Source: Natronospirales bacterium
Lineage (GTDB): Bacteria; Pseudomonadota; Gammaproteobacteria; Natronospirales; REEB76
Direction: 5' to 3'
Length of the DNA: 54,561 nucleotides
Assembly (NCBI GenBank): GCA_021792635.1
Contig: JAJYUH010000004.1
Span: 1 to 54,561 of the forward strand
Below are positions 16,974-24,947 of this stretch, in pieces. The notes beneath the pieces were generated by a model, which made no database searches, was not told the origin of the DNA, and was given only the letters and a program-made list of their open reading frames with translations. Positions within the stretch are counted from its first letter, which is position 1, and every line of letters starts with the position of its first letter. The translations under genes were made by a program, and so were the position numbers.

Positions 16974-19900
16974 CTATAACTTGAGTGGCGTCAAACGCTG
17001 CCGCATGAGCTGCCCGTTCAGCGCGGGAATCTCCTTGGCTTGAAGCCGTTGCCATGCGGCCAGCGCCACCCCGGCGTAACCGGCGTACAACCTGAATGCC
17101 TCCACATACTGGGCAGGCGGCGCGCGATCGCCATCGTTCACTTCCGTGGCGAGGGAAGTCAGCGCACGGTTGATGGCGGCAAGGTTCCTCTGCCGCTTGG
17201 CCTTGCTCCGCAAATCTTCCACACGCTCATCCAACTCATTGACCGCGACCAGCAGCGCCCGCCGGGCCGTGCTGGCCGCCAGTTGCCGCTTGAGCAGCAT
17301 CAGTTGTGAATCCAACTGACCCAGGCTCGCATACGCTCCGGCAGTCGCTTCCATTTCCCGGTCAAGCTGCCTGGCAAGTTTCAGCTGCTTCCCGAGGGCG
17401 ACCGCAGATACGTGTACCCGGGGATCAAGTGTCACCGTGAGCGGCCGGCTGTAGCTCCGGCCGTTTGCCGTCAGCCGGACCGTATATCGGCCCGGCAGTA
17501 TCAGCGGCCCCTGCGGCACGATGGGTGTGCCCACACCGTACACGGCGGCGATGGAGTAGCCGTAGCGGATCGTGCGGGGACGCGCGTAACGCAAGTTCCA
17601 TACGAAGCGGTGCATACCCGGTGCCGCGGAAAGCGTCTGCCGCGGCGACAGCCAGCCGCTCGCAAAATACCGCTGTGTATGGAGTTTCGCGGGCGCGGCA
17701 TTGCTTGCATATGCGCGCACCAGCAAGCCCTTGTCGTCATAGATGGCCAGGGTTACGGGACCATGAACATCTTTGCCGAGCCAGTAATCAATAATTGCAC
17801 CGGCCGGCGGGTTCCGGCCGGCGGGAATTTCCGGAGGCAGGGGCGTGTCCTTGTTGTTGTTGTTGCGCACACGGAGGGCGTTTTCCGGCTGGAACAGGTA
17901 CGCCGTCTTCTCCAGAACCGAGGCATCGGCCTGACGCAGTGGGGTCACGTCATCCAGTACCCACAGGGCGCGTCCCTGGGTGGCAATCACCAGATCATTG
18001 CCGTGCACGGTCATGTCGCGTACCCGTACTGACGGCAGATTCAACTGCAGCGGCTGCCACATGGTTCCGTCGTTGAAGGATACGTACACGCCTGTATCGG
18101 TACCGGCGTACAGCAGCCGCGGATCCATGGGGTCCTGGCGCACCACATAGACGTACTGGTCCGCGGGGATGCCGTTGCCGATTTTCTTCCAGGTGCGTCC
18201 GTAATCATGCGTGCGATAGATATAGACGCCGCGATCACCCTTGCGGTGCGTATCCACCGCCGCGTAGGCGGTGGCGGGATTCTCCGCTGATGCATCCACG
18301 CTGTTGACGCGGCCCCACAGCGGCAGGCCTGCCGGCGTCACGTTGCGCCAGTGCTTGCCGCCGTCGCGGGTCAATTGAATCAGACCGTCATCGGTGCCGA
18401 CCCAGATTTCACCCTTGTTGACGGGTGATGGCGCGATGCTGAAGATCACGCCGTAACCGCAAGCCTTGGCCTCCTCGAGGCTGATATCATCACCATCGCA
18501 ATTTTCGGCCTGCTTTGGGTCTGTGCCGCTCAAATCCGGACTGATAACCTGCCAGTGCATGCCTGCATCGCTGGTCTTGAACAGCACCTGGGAACCGAGA
18601 TACAGCGTGTGCGCCGTGCGCGGCTCTGCCACCAGCGGATAGAACCAGGTGTAGCGATACTTCACCGCGGTGGGCCGCTGGGCATAGCTGGAAATGGGCC
18701 AGGCGGAGATGTTCTGCACCAGGCCGGTGCGGGAATCGAAGCGCGACACGTGGCCACCCAGTCCGCCCACGTAAACAATGCGGGGATCTCCCGGATCGGG
18801 GATTACGTAACTGCGCTCATCCCCGCCCACCGGATGCCAGTCGCGGGTGGTAATCTCGCCGAAATCGCTGCGGCTCTTGATTTCAACCGTACCGCTGTCC
18901 TGCTGACCGCTGTAGATACGGTACGGAAAGCGGTTGTCTGTCGCCACATGGTAGAACTGGCCGGTGGGCTGGTTGTACCAACTGGACCAGGTCCGGCCGC
19001 CGTTCACACTGACGGTGGTGCCCTGATCGCTGGCAAGAATCATGTACCGGCTGTTGTCGGGGTTAATCCACATGAAATGATAATCATCGCCGCCCGGTGC
19101 GCCCTTGAACCAGGCGAAGGTCCTGCCGCCATCGGTACTGCGTGCCACCGAGCGGTTCATCACGTACACGACGTCGGGGTTCCTGGGATCGACGGTAACG
19201 CGGCCGAAATATGAGTTACCCAGACCTTTGCCGCCGACCCGTTTCCAGTCGGCACCGCCGTCGTCGGAACGGTAAAGCCCGTTGGCGGCCGGTTCACGTG
19301 AATCAATAATGGCGTAAACGCGCCGGTCATCGGTACCGGGTGCCACTGCCACACCGATACGCCCCAGCGGCCCCGCCGGCAATCCATGGCCGGCCAACCT
19401 CACCCAGGTTTTGCCTTCATCCGTGGATTTCCAGATGCCGCTGCCCGGTCCCGCCTGGGGCTTGTAATAGGACAGCCAGGGATACATGCGTGCCTGCCAG
19501 GTGGCTGCGAAGATTACGTCGGGATGGGCATCATCGGCGCTGATATCCACTGCACCGGTACGACTGTTCACGAATAACACCCGCTGCCAGTGCCGGCCTC
19601 CATCCGTCGAGCGGAATACACCGCGCTGAGGATTGGGGCTGAAATAACTGCCGAGCGCGGCAACCAGTACCGTGTCGGGGTTTCGGGGATCAACCCAAAT
19701 GCGGCCGATGCGATGCGTGTTTTCAAGACCCACATGGGTCCAGGTCTTGCCGCCGTCGTCCGAACGGTAAACGCCATCGCCGGCCACCACGTCATAGCGC
19801 GCCGCCACCTGGCCCGTACCCACATAGAGCATCTCCGGATTGGACGGCGCTATGGCCAGCGCGCCCACGGCAATGGAAGCCTGGTGCTGGAACAGCGGCT

Positions 19901-20156
19901 GCCAAGTCAGGCCGGCATCAGTGGTTTTCCACACCCCGCCATCGGCACCGCCGAAATAAAATACGTTGGGCTCGGTGGGTATGCCCGCCGCCATGGTGGA
20001 CCAGCCGCCGCGGAACGGCCCTACCTGCCGCCAGTGAAGCTGGGAGTAGAGGGGGGCAAGCGAGGTGGCCCCGAAAGCCGGTACACCCGCCAATATCGCT
20101 ATCAGCATCCCTGCCGTAAGCAAGCGTGAAACAGCGGAAAATGGGATACGCAGCAT
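16974..20156 (-). CDS. Secreted Asp-box (BNR/VPS10-like beta-propeller) protein
   Basis: An exported protein of 1060 residues with a signal peptide over about 1-29 (cleavage near VPAFGA). At least ten Asp-box motifs of the SxDxGxxW type punctuate residues 70-700, for example TTDAGLTW, SDDGGKTW, STDGGRHW, STDEGKTW, SDDGGADW, TSDAGMHW and HDYGRTW. This predicts one or two multi-bladed propellers, as in sialidase-like and sortilin/VPS10 proteins. The last 300 residues form a beta-rich segment followed by a helical, charged C-terminal part. Annotation pipelines often call such proteins glycosyl hydrolases, but I see no catalytic triad and would not claim enzymatic activity. Transcribed alone, convergent with the coiled-coil gene. 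Confidence 0.85.
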   Translation of the reverse strand: MLRIPFSAVSRLLTAGMLIAILAGVPAFGATSLAPLYSQLHWRQVGPFRGGWSTMAAGIPTEPNVFYFGGADGGVWKTTDAGLTWQPLFQHQASIAVGALAIAPSNPEMLYVGTGQVAARYDVVAGDGVYRSDDGGKTWTHVGLENTHRIGRIWVDPRNPDTVLVAALGSYFSPNPQRGVFRSTDGGRHWQRVLFVNSRTGAVDISADDAHPDVIFAATWQARMYPWLSYYKPQAGPGSGIWKSTDEGKTWVRLAGHGLPAGPLGRIGVAVAPGTDDRRVYAIIDSREPAANGLYRSDDGGADWKRVGGKGLGNSYFGRVTVDPRNPDVVYVMNRSVARSTDGGRTFAWFKGAPGGDDYHFMWINPDNSRYMILASDQGTTVSVNGGRTWSSWYNQPTGQFYHVATDNRFPYRIYSGQQDSGTVEIKSRSDFGEITTRDWHPVGGDERSYVIPDPGDPRIVYVGGLGGHVSRFDSRTGLVQNISAWPISSYAQRPTAVKYRYTWFYPLVAEPRTAHTLYLGSQVLFKTSDAGMHWQVISPDLSGTDPKQAENCDGDDISLEEAKACGYGVIFSIAPSPVNKGEIWVGTDDGLIQLTRDGGKHWRNVTPAGLPLWGRVNSVDASAENPATAYAAVDTHRKGDRGVYIYRTHDYGRTWKKIGNGIPADQYVYVVRQDPMDPRLLYAGTDTGVYVSFNDGTMWQPLQLNLPSVRVRDMTVHGNDLVIATQGRALWVLDDVTPLRQADASVLEKTAYLFQPENALRVRNNNNKDTPLPPEIPAGRNPPAGAIIDYWLGKDVHGPVTLAIYDDKGLLVRAYASNAAPAKLHTQRYFASGWLSPRQTLSAAPGMHRFVWNLRYARPRTIRYGYSIAAVYGVGTPIVPQGPLILPGRYTVRLTANGRSYSRPLTVTLDPRVHVSAVALGKQLKLARQLDREMEATAGAYASLGQLDSQLMLLKRQLAASTARRALLVAVNELDERVEDLRSKAKRQRNLAAINRALTSLATEVNDGDRAPPAQYVEAFRLYAGYAGVALAAWQRLQAKEIPALNGQLMRQRLTPLKL

Positions 20157-20505
20157 GCAGCTCTCCTCTTTGGAAAACGATTACCCGCCTTTGAAGTAGC
20201 ACCCGCAGCGGCTCAAGTTTTGACCTTGCCCGCTCCTTTGACAAGGGCGGCGTGGCGGGGTTGCAGCTATTTCAGGATTTTGGCTGCCAAACGTGCCCCA
20301 GACACTGTCTCCCCGGAGCTTGTTGCCAGGCACATGCCGGGGGCGCATTTGCACTCCGGCGATTACCGGCCGGCCTGCGTCGCCCTCCAAGGCCGGCGAC
20401 CAAACACCGCGCATAACCATTCCGCCAACGTACCCGGGGCCGGCCTTTCCGGCGCACTGACCGCTGCCTTGCCACTGTATCTCCTTGCGGAACTGCGGAC
20501 TGTAC
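20157..20505. other. Divergent intergenic region between the Asp-box and decarboxylase genes
   Basis: About 350 bp with no supportable gene. It should contain the leftward promoter of the Asp-box protein, but I see no convincing hexamer pair. GC-rich stretches dominate. The rightward regulatory site is listed separately. Confidence 0.5.
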
Positions 20506-20519
20506 TTGATCTACGTCAT
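20506..20519 (+). promoter_or_regulatory. FNR/ANR-type site upstream of the decarboxylase
   Basis: TTGAT-CTAC-GTCAT, with a perfect left half-site and a GTCA-type right half-site (8/10 to TTGATNNNNATCAA). Its centre is about 70 bp upstream of the GTG start. With class II spacing (-41.5) transcription would start near 20554; the matching -10 (CATAGC, 20545-20550) is weak. Confidence 0.55.
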
Positions 20520-20581
20520 AGCGGGCGGCGCTTCACCCCGGCACCATAGCAGTCCATTCATGCCCAACGGGAAAGACCGGC

Positions 20582-22630
20582 GTGCCCCACAAAAGCATTC
20601 ATGCCGACACAGCGCAGGACGGTGACGCTACGCCGGAATTCCTGAATCCCTGCTTCCTCGGCTCCGGCGGTGAAAACAGCGAGGTGTTTGAGCGGGTATT
20701 GCTTGAACTGCTGCGCGACCATGTGTACTGGCGGCGCAACTTCCATCCCGAGGATCCGCCTCCGATACCGATGCTGGCCATGCACGAGCCAGGTTACGTG
20801 GATTTTGTGGACCGCATGCGCACGGAACTCAATACGCTCACTGCGGCACTCAAGCGTTCGGTGCCATTCTTCAATCCTCGCTATCTGGGCCATATGGTAT
20901 CGGACACGCTGCTGCCGGGACTGCTGGCACAGCTCATCACCACGCTCTATAACCCCAACAACGTCTCCCCGGAAGCCGCACCCGTCACCCTCGATCTCGA
21001 GTTGCAGGTGGCTGCACAACTGGCCCGCATGCTCGGCTTTGATACCGATCCCGAACGTATTCCCTGTGCCTGGGGGCATCTCACCTCCGGTGGCACGCTG
21101 GCCAACTACGAGAGCCTGGTCAACCTGCGCACGCTGCGCTGCTATCCGCTGGCGCTCAAGGACGCGTTGCTCGCCACCCGCCAGCCGCTGCAGCTTGACA
21201 TGCCCGGCGGGCAACGGTTGCAGGAACTGGACGACTGGGCCCTGCTCAATCTCCCGCTGGCTGAAATCCTGGCGCTGCCAAAGCGTCTCGCGACCGCGCT
21301 GCGGGTACAGGCCAGCTCTGCCGAAGCGCATATTTTCCGGCTGGCACTGCAGGAAGCACGCGTCGAGACCACCGGTCTCGTGGCCTTTGCGGAGTGTCAT
21401 CCGGCGTGCGCCGAGATGGTGGTGCTCGCGCCGGTGACAGCCCATTATTCCTGGCACAAGGCTGCCCGGGTACTGGGCCTGGGTACCGGACAGTTGCTGC
21501 CGATACCGGTGGACAGTCACATGCGGCTGTCAGTGACGGCGCTGGCGCAGCGTCTTGAAGAGTGTCTCCGCAAAAAGATCCCCGTGCTCGCGGTCATCGC
21601 CGTGCTTGGCACCACCGAATTCGGCACCATTGATCCCCTGCATGACATCGTGGCGCTGCGCGAGCGTTTCCGGGCGTGTGGACTGGAGTTTGCGTTGCAC
21701 GTGGATGCCGCCTGGGGCGGTTATCTTGCCAGCATCTTCCGTGAAGCTGACGGCAGTTTGGCATCCCACGAAACAGTGCATGCCGGCTTCAGCTATTTCC
21801 CCTCCGCTCCCGTGTACGCAAGTTTCGCCGCCCTGAAACAGGCTGATTCTGTCACCGTGGATCCGCACAAGCTCGGTTACCTGCCTTATGGCATCGGCGG
21901 CATCGTGTGGCGGGACAGCCGCATCACGGATTTTCTCGGCGAGAAGGCGCCGTATGTATTCAATCAGGCCGACGAGACTTCACCGGCCAACCAACACACG
22001 CAGCTCGGCCAGTTCATTCTGGAGGGTTCAAAGCCGGGCGCCGCCGCGGCAGCGGCCTGGGTCACCCACAGGGTATTGCCCCTGGACCGCGCGCATCTCG
22101 GCCGGCTGCAATGCCACACCATCCGTGCCAGCGAGTATTTCCATGACCGCCTGCCGCAACTGGCACAACGTCTTGCGGACCGCGCCCGGCTCATAGTGCC
22201 GTTCGAGCCGGATACCAACCTGCTATGCCTCGCGATCAATCCGCAGGGTAATCGTTCACTGGCTGCGCTGAATCGCTTCGGGCAGCGGCTCTATGCCCAT
22301 CTCGGCATTGACCGCACGCAGCCGGTGCAATTGCGGGAATTTTTCAGCTCGCGCACCAGCGTGGGCCGTGACATGCTCGATGCGGAGGATCTCTCGCGGG
22401 TGCTTGCCGCCATCGGCATTGATCCGGGCACGTTCGTTACATTGGTTGAAGATCAGGAGATACAGGCGGACAGCCTGTTTCTGCTGCGCCATACCTTGAT
22501 GAATCCCTGGCTGCTCAAGGAGGTGGCGGGCAGAAACTATCTGGACCGGTATTGTGATTATCTGGAGAAACTGATCTTGGCGGAACTGGATTCTGGATCC
22601 TGGCTTGCGCCGGGCAGTGGCAAGCCCTGA
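20582..22630 (+). CDS. PLP-dependent group II decarboxylase, tyrosine-decarboxylase-like
   Basis: PLP enzyme of 682 residues, probably an aromatic L-amino acid (tyrosine) decarboxylase. The N-terminal half contains YLGHMVSDTLLPG and the WGHLTSGGTLANYESL phosphate-loop region (164-180). HYSWHKAARVLGLG (288-301), HVDAAWGGY (373-381, cofactor-ring Asp375) and VDPHKLGYLPYG with the PLP Schiff-base Lys430 complete the active site. The spacing and the DPHKxGYxPY motif resemble bacterial TyrDC rather than glutamate decarboxylase. A GTG start follows a GGGAAAG-like site. An FNR-type box lies upstream. Its 3' end overlaps the convergent hemerythrin gene by 73 bp. No amino acid antiporter gene is adjacent, unlike typical tyramine operons. 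Confidence 0.85.
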   Translation: MPHKSIHADTAQDGDATPEFLNPCFLGSGGENSEVFERVLLELLRDHVYWRRNFHPEDPPPIPMLAMHEPGYVDFVDRMRTELNTLTAALKRSVPFFNPRYLGHMVSDTLLPGLLAQLITTLYNPNNVSPEAAPVTLDLELQVAAQLARMLGFDTDPERIPCAWGHLTSGGTLANYESLVNLRTLRCYPLALKDALLATRQPLQLDMPGGQRLQELDDWALLNLPLAEILALPKRLATALRVQASSAEAHIFRLALQEARVETTGLVAFAECHPACAEMVVLAPVTAHYSWHKAARVLGLGTGQLLPIPVDSHMRLSVTALAQRLEECLRKKIPVLAVIAVLGTTEFGTIDPLHDIVALRERFRACGLEFALHVDAAWGGYLASIFREADGSLASHETVHAGFSYFPSAPVYASFAALKQADSVTVDPHKLGYLPYGIGGIVWRDSRITDFLGEKAPYVFNQADETSPANQHTQLGQFILEGSKPGAAAAAAWVTHRVLPLDRAHLGRLQCHTIRASEYFHDRLPQLAQRLADRARLIVPFEPDTNLLCLAINPQGNRSLAALNRFGQRLYAHLGIDRTQPVQLREFFSSRTSVGRDMLDAEDLSRVLAAIGIDPGTFVTLVEDQEIQADSLFLLRHTLMNPWLLKEVAGRNYLDRYCDYLEKLILAELDSGSWLAPGSGKP

Positions 22631-23181
22631 TCTGCCGCCTCATGCAGCAGGTAATCGTAAAGATAGCGGTAGCGTTCAGTCACTTTGTTGCCGAACAAGG
22701 GATCTTCAATACCTGCCGACTTGTCACGGACTTCCTTCCAGTCCTTCTGTCTAAGGACTCTCTGCGCCCTCGGAAACAGCACTCTCTCCTCGGCTTCCAC
22801 ATGCTCAGCCTGGGTTTTCAGATACAGCTTGCCCAACTCCAGCAGTTTTGAGCACAGCTCCAGCTTGCCGGCCTGTATTTCAAGCACGAGATTGATGAGC
22901 CGGTCTTCAAGCGCATAAATCTCCTCATGTTGCCGGCGCAGCCGATCCACTTCCTGCTTGACTGACGAGTCGGCAGCAAGCAGTTTCCCGAAAATGAGGT
23001 CTTCCTTGGGGTGGTGCACCATACTGGGAAACTTGCGCATATAGTAAAGGGAATTGGCCAGCAGCACGAAGTCCGGCATCCCCTGCCGTTCCAGCAGATC
23101 AAGCTGCAGGCGCACCAGGATCAGTATGCGCCGCATGTTGGCGTGTTCCCGATACAACTTATCTATGATATTGACAGGCAT
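22558..23181 (-). CDS. Hemerythrin-domain protein
   Basis: A 207-residue helical protein with the His/carboxylate pattern of a non-haem di-iron hemerythrin bundle: REHANM near residue 13, HHPKED near 56, RRQHEE near 84 and QAEHVEAEE near 125. Such cytoplasmic proteins bind O2 or NO or take part in iron-sulfur repair; which applies here cannot be told from sequence. The last 40 residues are disordered and Ser-rich. It is convergent with the decarboxylase gene and overlaps its 3' end by 73 bp, so the two transcripts could form an antisense pair. I found no convincing FNR box in front of it. Confidence 0.87.
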   Translation of the reverse strand: MPVNIIDKLYREHANMRRILILVRLQLDLLERQGMPDFVLLANSLYYMRKFPSMVHHPKEDLIFGKLLAADSSVKQEVDRLRRQHEEIYALEDRLINLVLEIQAGKLELCSKLLELGKLYLKTQAEHVEAEERVLFPRAQRVLRQKDWKEVRDKSAGIEDPLFGNKVTERYRYLYDYLLHEAADQGLPLPGASQDPESSSAKISFSR

Positions 23182-23356
23182 ACTTTGTTCCCGGGCAGTA
23201 GTCGCACCGCCGGACTCAGGCAGTGCGATGCGATACTCTCGTCAATCCTTGCGCGCCTGGCATGACGAAAGCTACCATCCACCGGCACCTGCTGTGTCCC
23301 ATGGCCAGCCTCCGGAACCGCGCAGTCTCCCGGCTACGGAACCCCGTGTTGGGCAC

Positions 23357-24706
23357 TCACCACAGCAGCCACAATGCCAGGTACAGGGTATCGTTATCGG
23401 AGGCGCTGCGTCCCGCGCCGTCGTAGTTGCTGCTGGCACCGTTGAATTTATTGTAGAGCACATACTGGGCGGACAGCTGCACATTCAGGGCCGGCACCCA
23501 GGTCCATTGCATGATCCAGCCGTCGCTGTTGGGGGAACCGGTAGCACTGCCGGTGACCGCGGCGGGCGCGTACAGCAACGGGTCGGTGCTCCCGCTGATA
23601 TGGAAATAGGCCAGCGTGGGACCATAGCTGTTGTTCCAGTAATAGCTGGCATCTGCCTTCCAGTAGTTCAGGTGATCCGTCGGGTTCGACGCCGTGCCGA
23701 GTACCGTGCCGGCATGCCAGTTCTGGTTTTCGTGTATATATATGCCATGCAGGGTCAAGGAATCACTGCCCATAATGCGCTGGTACTGGGTGTCCATCCC
23801 CACATCGGTAAAATCATTGGTGGGGCCACTCAGCGGGGTGCCGGTGCCGGGGAATATGTGTGCCGACATGCCGATGGCGCCGATCTCCCAGTCGTTCTGA
23901 CTGCTTCCGCCGCCTTCCCAGGCATGTTCGTAAGCCAGGCGCCAGTAGGGAGCCAGGCCCGAGATGATATTGGAAGAGGCGCTGGTGTAAGGCTGGGCGA
24001 CCCCCAACTGACTGGAACGGTACAGACTGATCTCGCCGTACAGCGAATTGTTCATCCACACGTAGGCGCCCAGTCCCGCCACCTGCTGGTTGAAGGATGA
24101 CACCATCACCGGGACAGCAGTGGGGGTCGTTGCGGCCGCGGAACTCAGGAACGGAAAACCCCAGTCCGGGGTGCTGTTCCAGACATCCTGTACGCTGGGG
24201 TCGTTGTTGGCGGTCAGCCCCCAAACGATGCTGTTGCCGCCCCAGTTGGCATCGCGGGCATAGCGGATATCGGTATTATCCATGCTGAAGTGGTCCGAAT
24301 CCGAGGTGTAGGTGATCTGCGCAAAGGCGCCCATATGCTCGGCGATGGCGCCCGCATAAAAAAAGCTCAATTGCTGCGGGAAGGCCGCACTGCTGTTCTG
24401 TGCGCCCGGCTGGGTTGTGCGGGTGACCGTGTCCGAGAGCAGCATCATGGCCGACAACGGCGGGAACTTGTCTATGTTGAGTTTGGCGCTGCCGCCATGC
24501 AGCTTGTTCGGCCCGAGCACGTAACCGTGCAGCTTGAAGTACCGGCCGAAGGCGGTGAGCTGCGGCGGCACCGTATGGCAGGCGGCGCAGGACATGCCCG
24601 TCTGCCTGGCAAAGCTCGGCACCGCCTGCGCCGGCGAGGACCAAAGGGGCACGGTCGCAATGGCAACGGGAACGATGATCAGTCGGACAAGACGCTTGCA
24701 GTACAT
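23357..24706 (-). CDS. Exported monohaem cytochrome c fused to a barrel-like domain (Cyc2-like)
   Basis: The protein is 449 residues from the ATG at 24704-24706, which has GGGAGGGT just upstream. A signal peptide (about 1-28, SSPAQA) is followed at once by a short cytochrome domain: FARQTGMSCAACHTVPPQL with one CxxCH haem site, then AFGRYFKLHGY. The remaining ~380 residues are rich in Tyr/Trp/Asn/Gly/Ser with alternating polar and aromatic stretches, and end in LYLALWLLW, an aromatic C-terminus as in outer-membrane porins. Small N-terminal cytochrome plus barrel is the architecture of the Cyc2 porin-cytochromes. Electron exchange across the outer membrane is therefore a candidate role, not a demonstrated one. 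A strong FNR-type box lies upstream. Confidence 0.7.
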   Translation of the reverse strand: MYCKRLVRLIIVPVAIATVPLWSSPAQAVPSFARQTGMSCAACHTVPPQLTAFGRYFKLHGYVLGPNKLHGGSAKLNIDKFPPLSAMMLLSDTVTRTTQPGAQNSSAAFPQQLSFFYAGAIAEHMGAFAQITYTSDSDHFSMDNTDIRYARDANWGGNSIVWGLTANNDPSVQDVWNSTPDWGFPFLSSAAATTPTAVPVMVSSFNQQVAGLGAYVWMNNSLYGEISLYRSSQLGVAQPYTSASSNIISGLAPYWRLAYEHAWEGGGSSQNDWEIGAIGMSAHIFPGTGTPLSGPTNDFTDVGMDTQYQRIMGSDSLTLHGIYIHENQNWHAGTVLGTASNPTDHLNYWKADASYYWNNSYGPTLAYFHISGSTDPLLYAPAAVTGSATGSPNSDGWIMQWTWVPALNVQLSAQYVLYNKFNGASSNYDGAGRSASDNDTLYLALWLLW

Positions 24707-24772
24707 ATCCACCCTCCCAATACAGCCGGATGTCAAACCCAGGCGCGGTCCGCCCACGATTTACCCACACCA

Positions 24773-24778
24773 GCATAA
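24773..24778 (-). promoter_or_regulatory. -10 box for the cytochrome-barrel gene
   Basis: On the minus strand TATGCT (24778 to 24773) gives a predicted transcription start near 24766. This places the FNR-type site centred at 24805.5 about 40 bp upstream, the geometry of a class II FNR-activated promoter. Confidence 0.55.
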
Positions 24779-24798
24779 ACTACCCCGGTGGGGACACC

Positions 24799-24812
24799 AT
24801 GATATAGATCAA
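24799..24812 (-). promoter_or_regulatory. FNR/ANR-type site for the cytochrome-barrel gene
   Basis: ATGAT-ATAG-ATCAA matches 9 of 10 consensus positions of TTGATNNNNATCAA. It lies between the divergent cytochrome-barrel gene and hemN, centred at 24805.5, about 40 bp before the predicted leftward start site. An FNR-family gene that could bind it is encoded 1.6 kb away. Confidence 0.72.
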
Positions 24813-24878
24813 CTTTCCGGCCCGGATCTCCTCGCAGGCAAGGCTGGCGGCGGGCCCGGTGCCGCCCGAGCCCAATCC

Positions 24879-24892
24879 TTGACCTGGATCAG
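24879..24892 (+). promoter_or_regulatory. FNR/ANR-type site for hemN
   Basis: TTGAC-CTGG-ATCAG matches 8 of 10 positions and is itself nearly palindromic. Its centre at 24885.5 is about 62 bp before the hemN GTG. Class II spacing predicts a start near 24927, with TAGCGT (24915-24920) as a weak -10. Confidence 0.6.
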
Positions 24893-24947
24893 TTCCCGCC
24901 GCAGCGTTCCGGTGTAGCGTGCCGAAAGACAATCCTGAGCAACCTCC

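Noticed and set aside
20157..20505. Small gene in the gap before the decarboxylase
   Set aside because: Short frames on both strands have no ribosome binding site and no protein-like pattern.
20582..22630. Glutamate decarboxylase
   Set aside because: The motifs around the PLP lysine (VDPHKLGYLPYG) and the HYSWHKAARVLGLG segment fit tyrosine/aromatic decarboxylases better than GadB-type sequences.
23182..23356. FNR site for the hemerythrin gene
   Set aside because: Only an isolated GTCAA half-site (23242-23246) is present; the partner half-site does not match.
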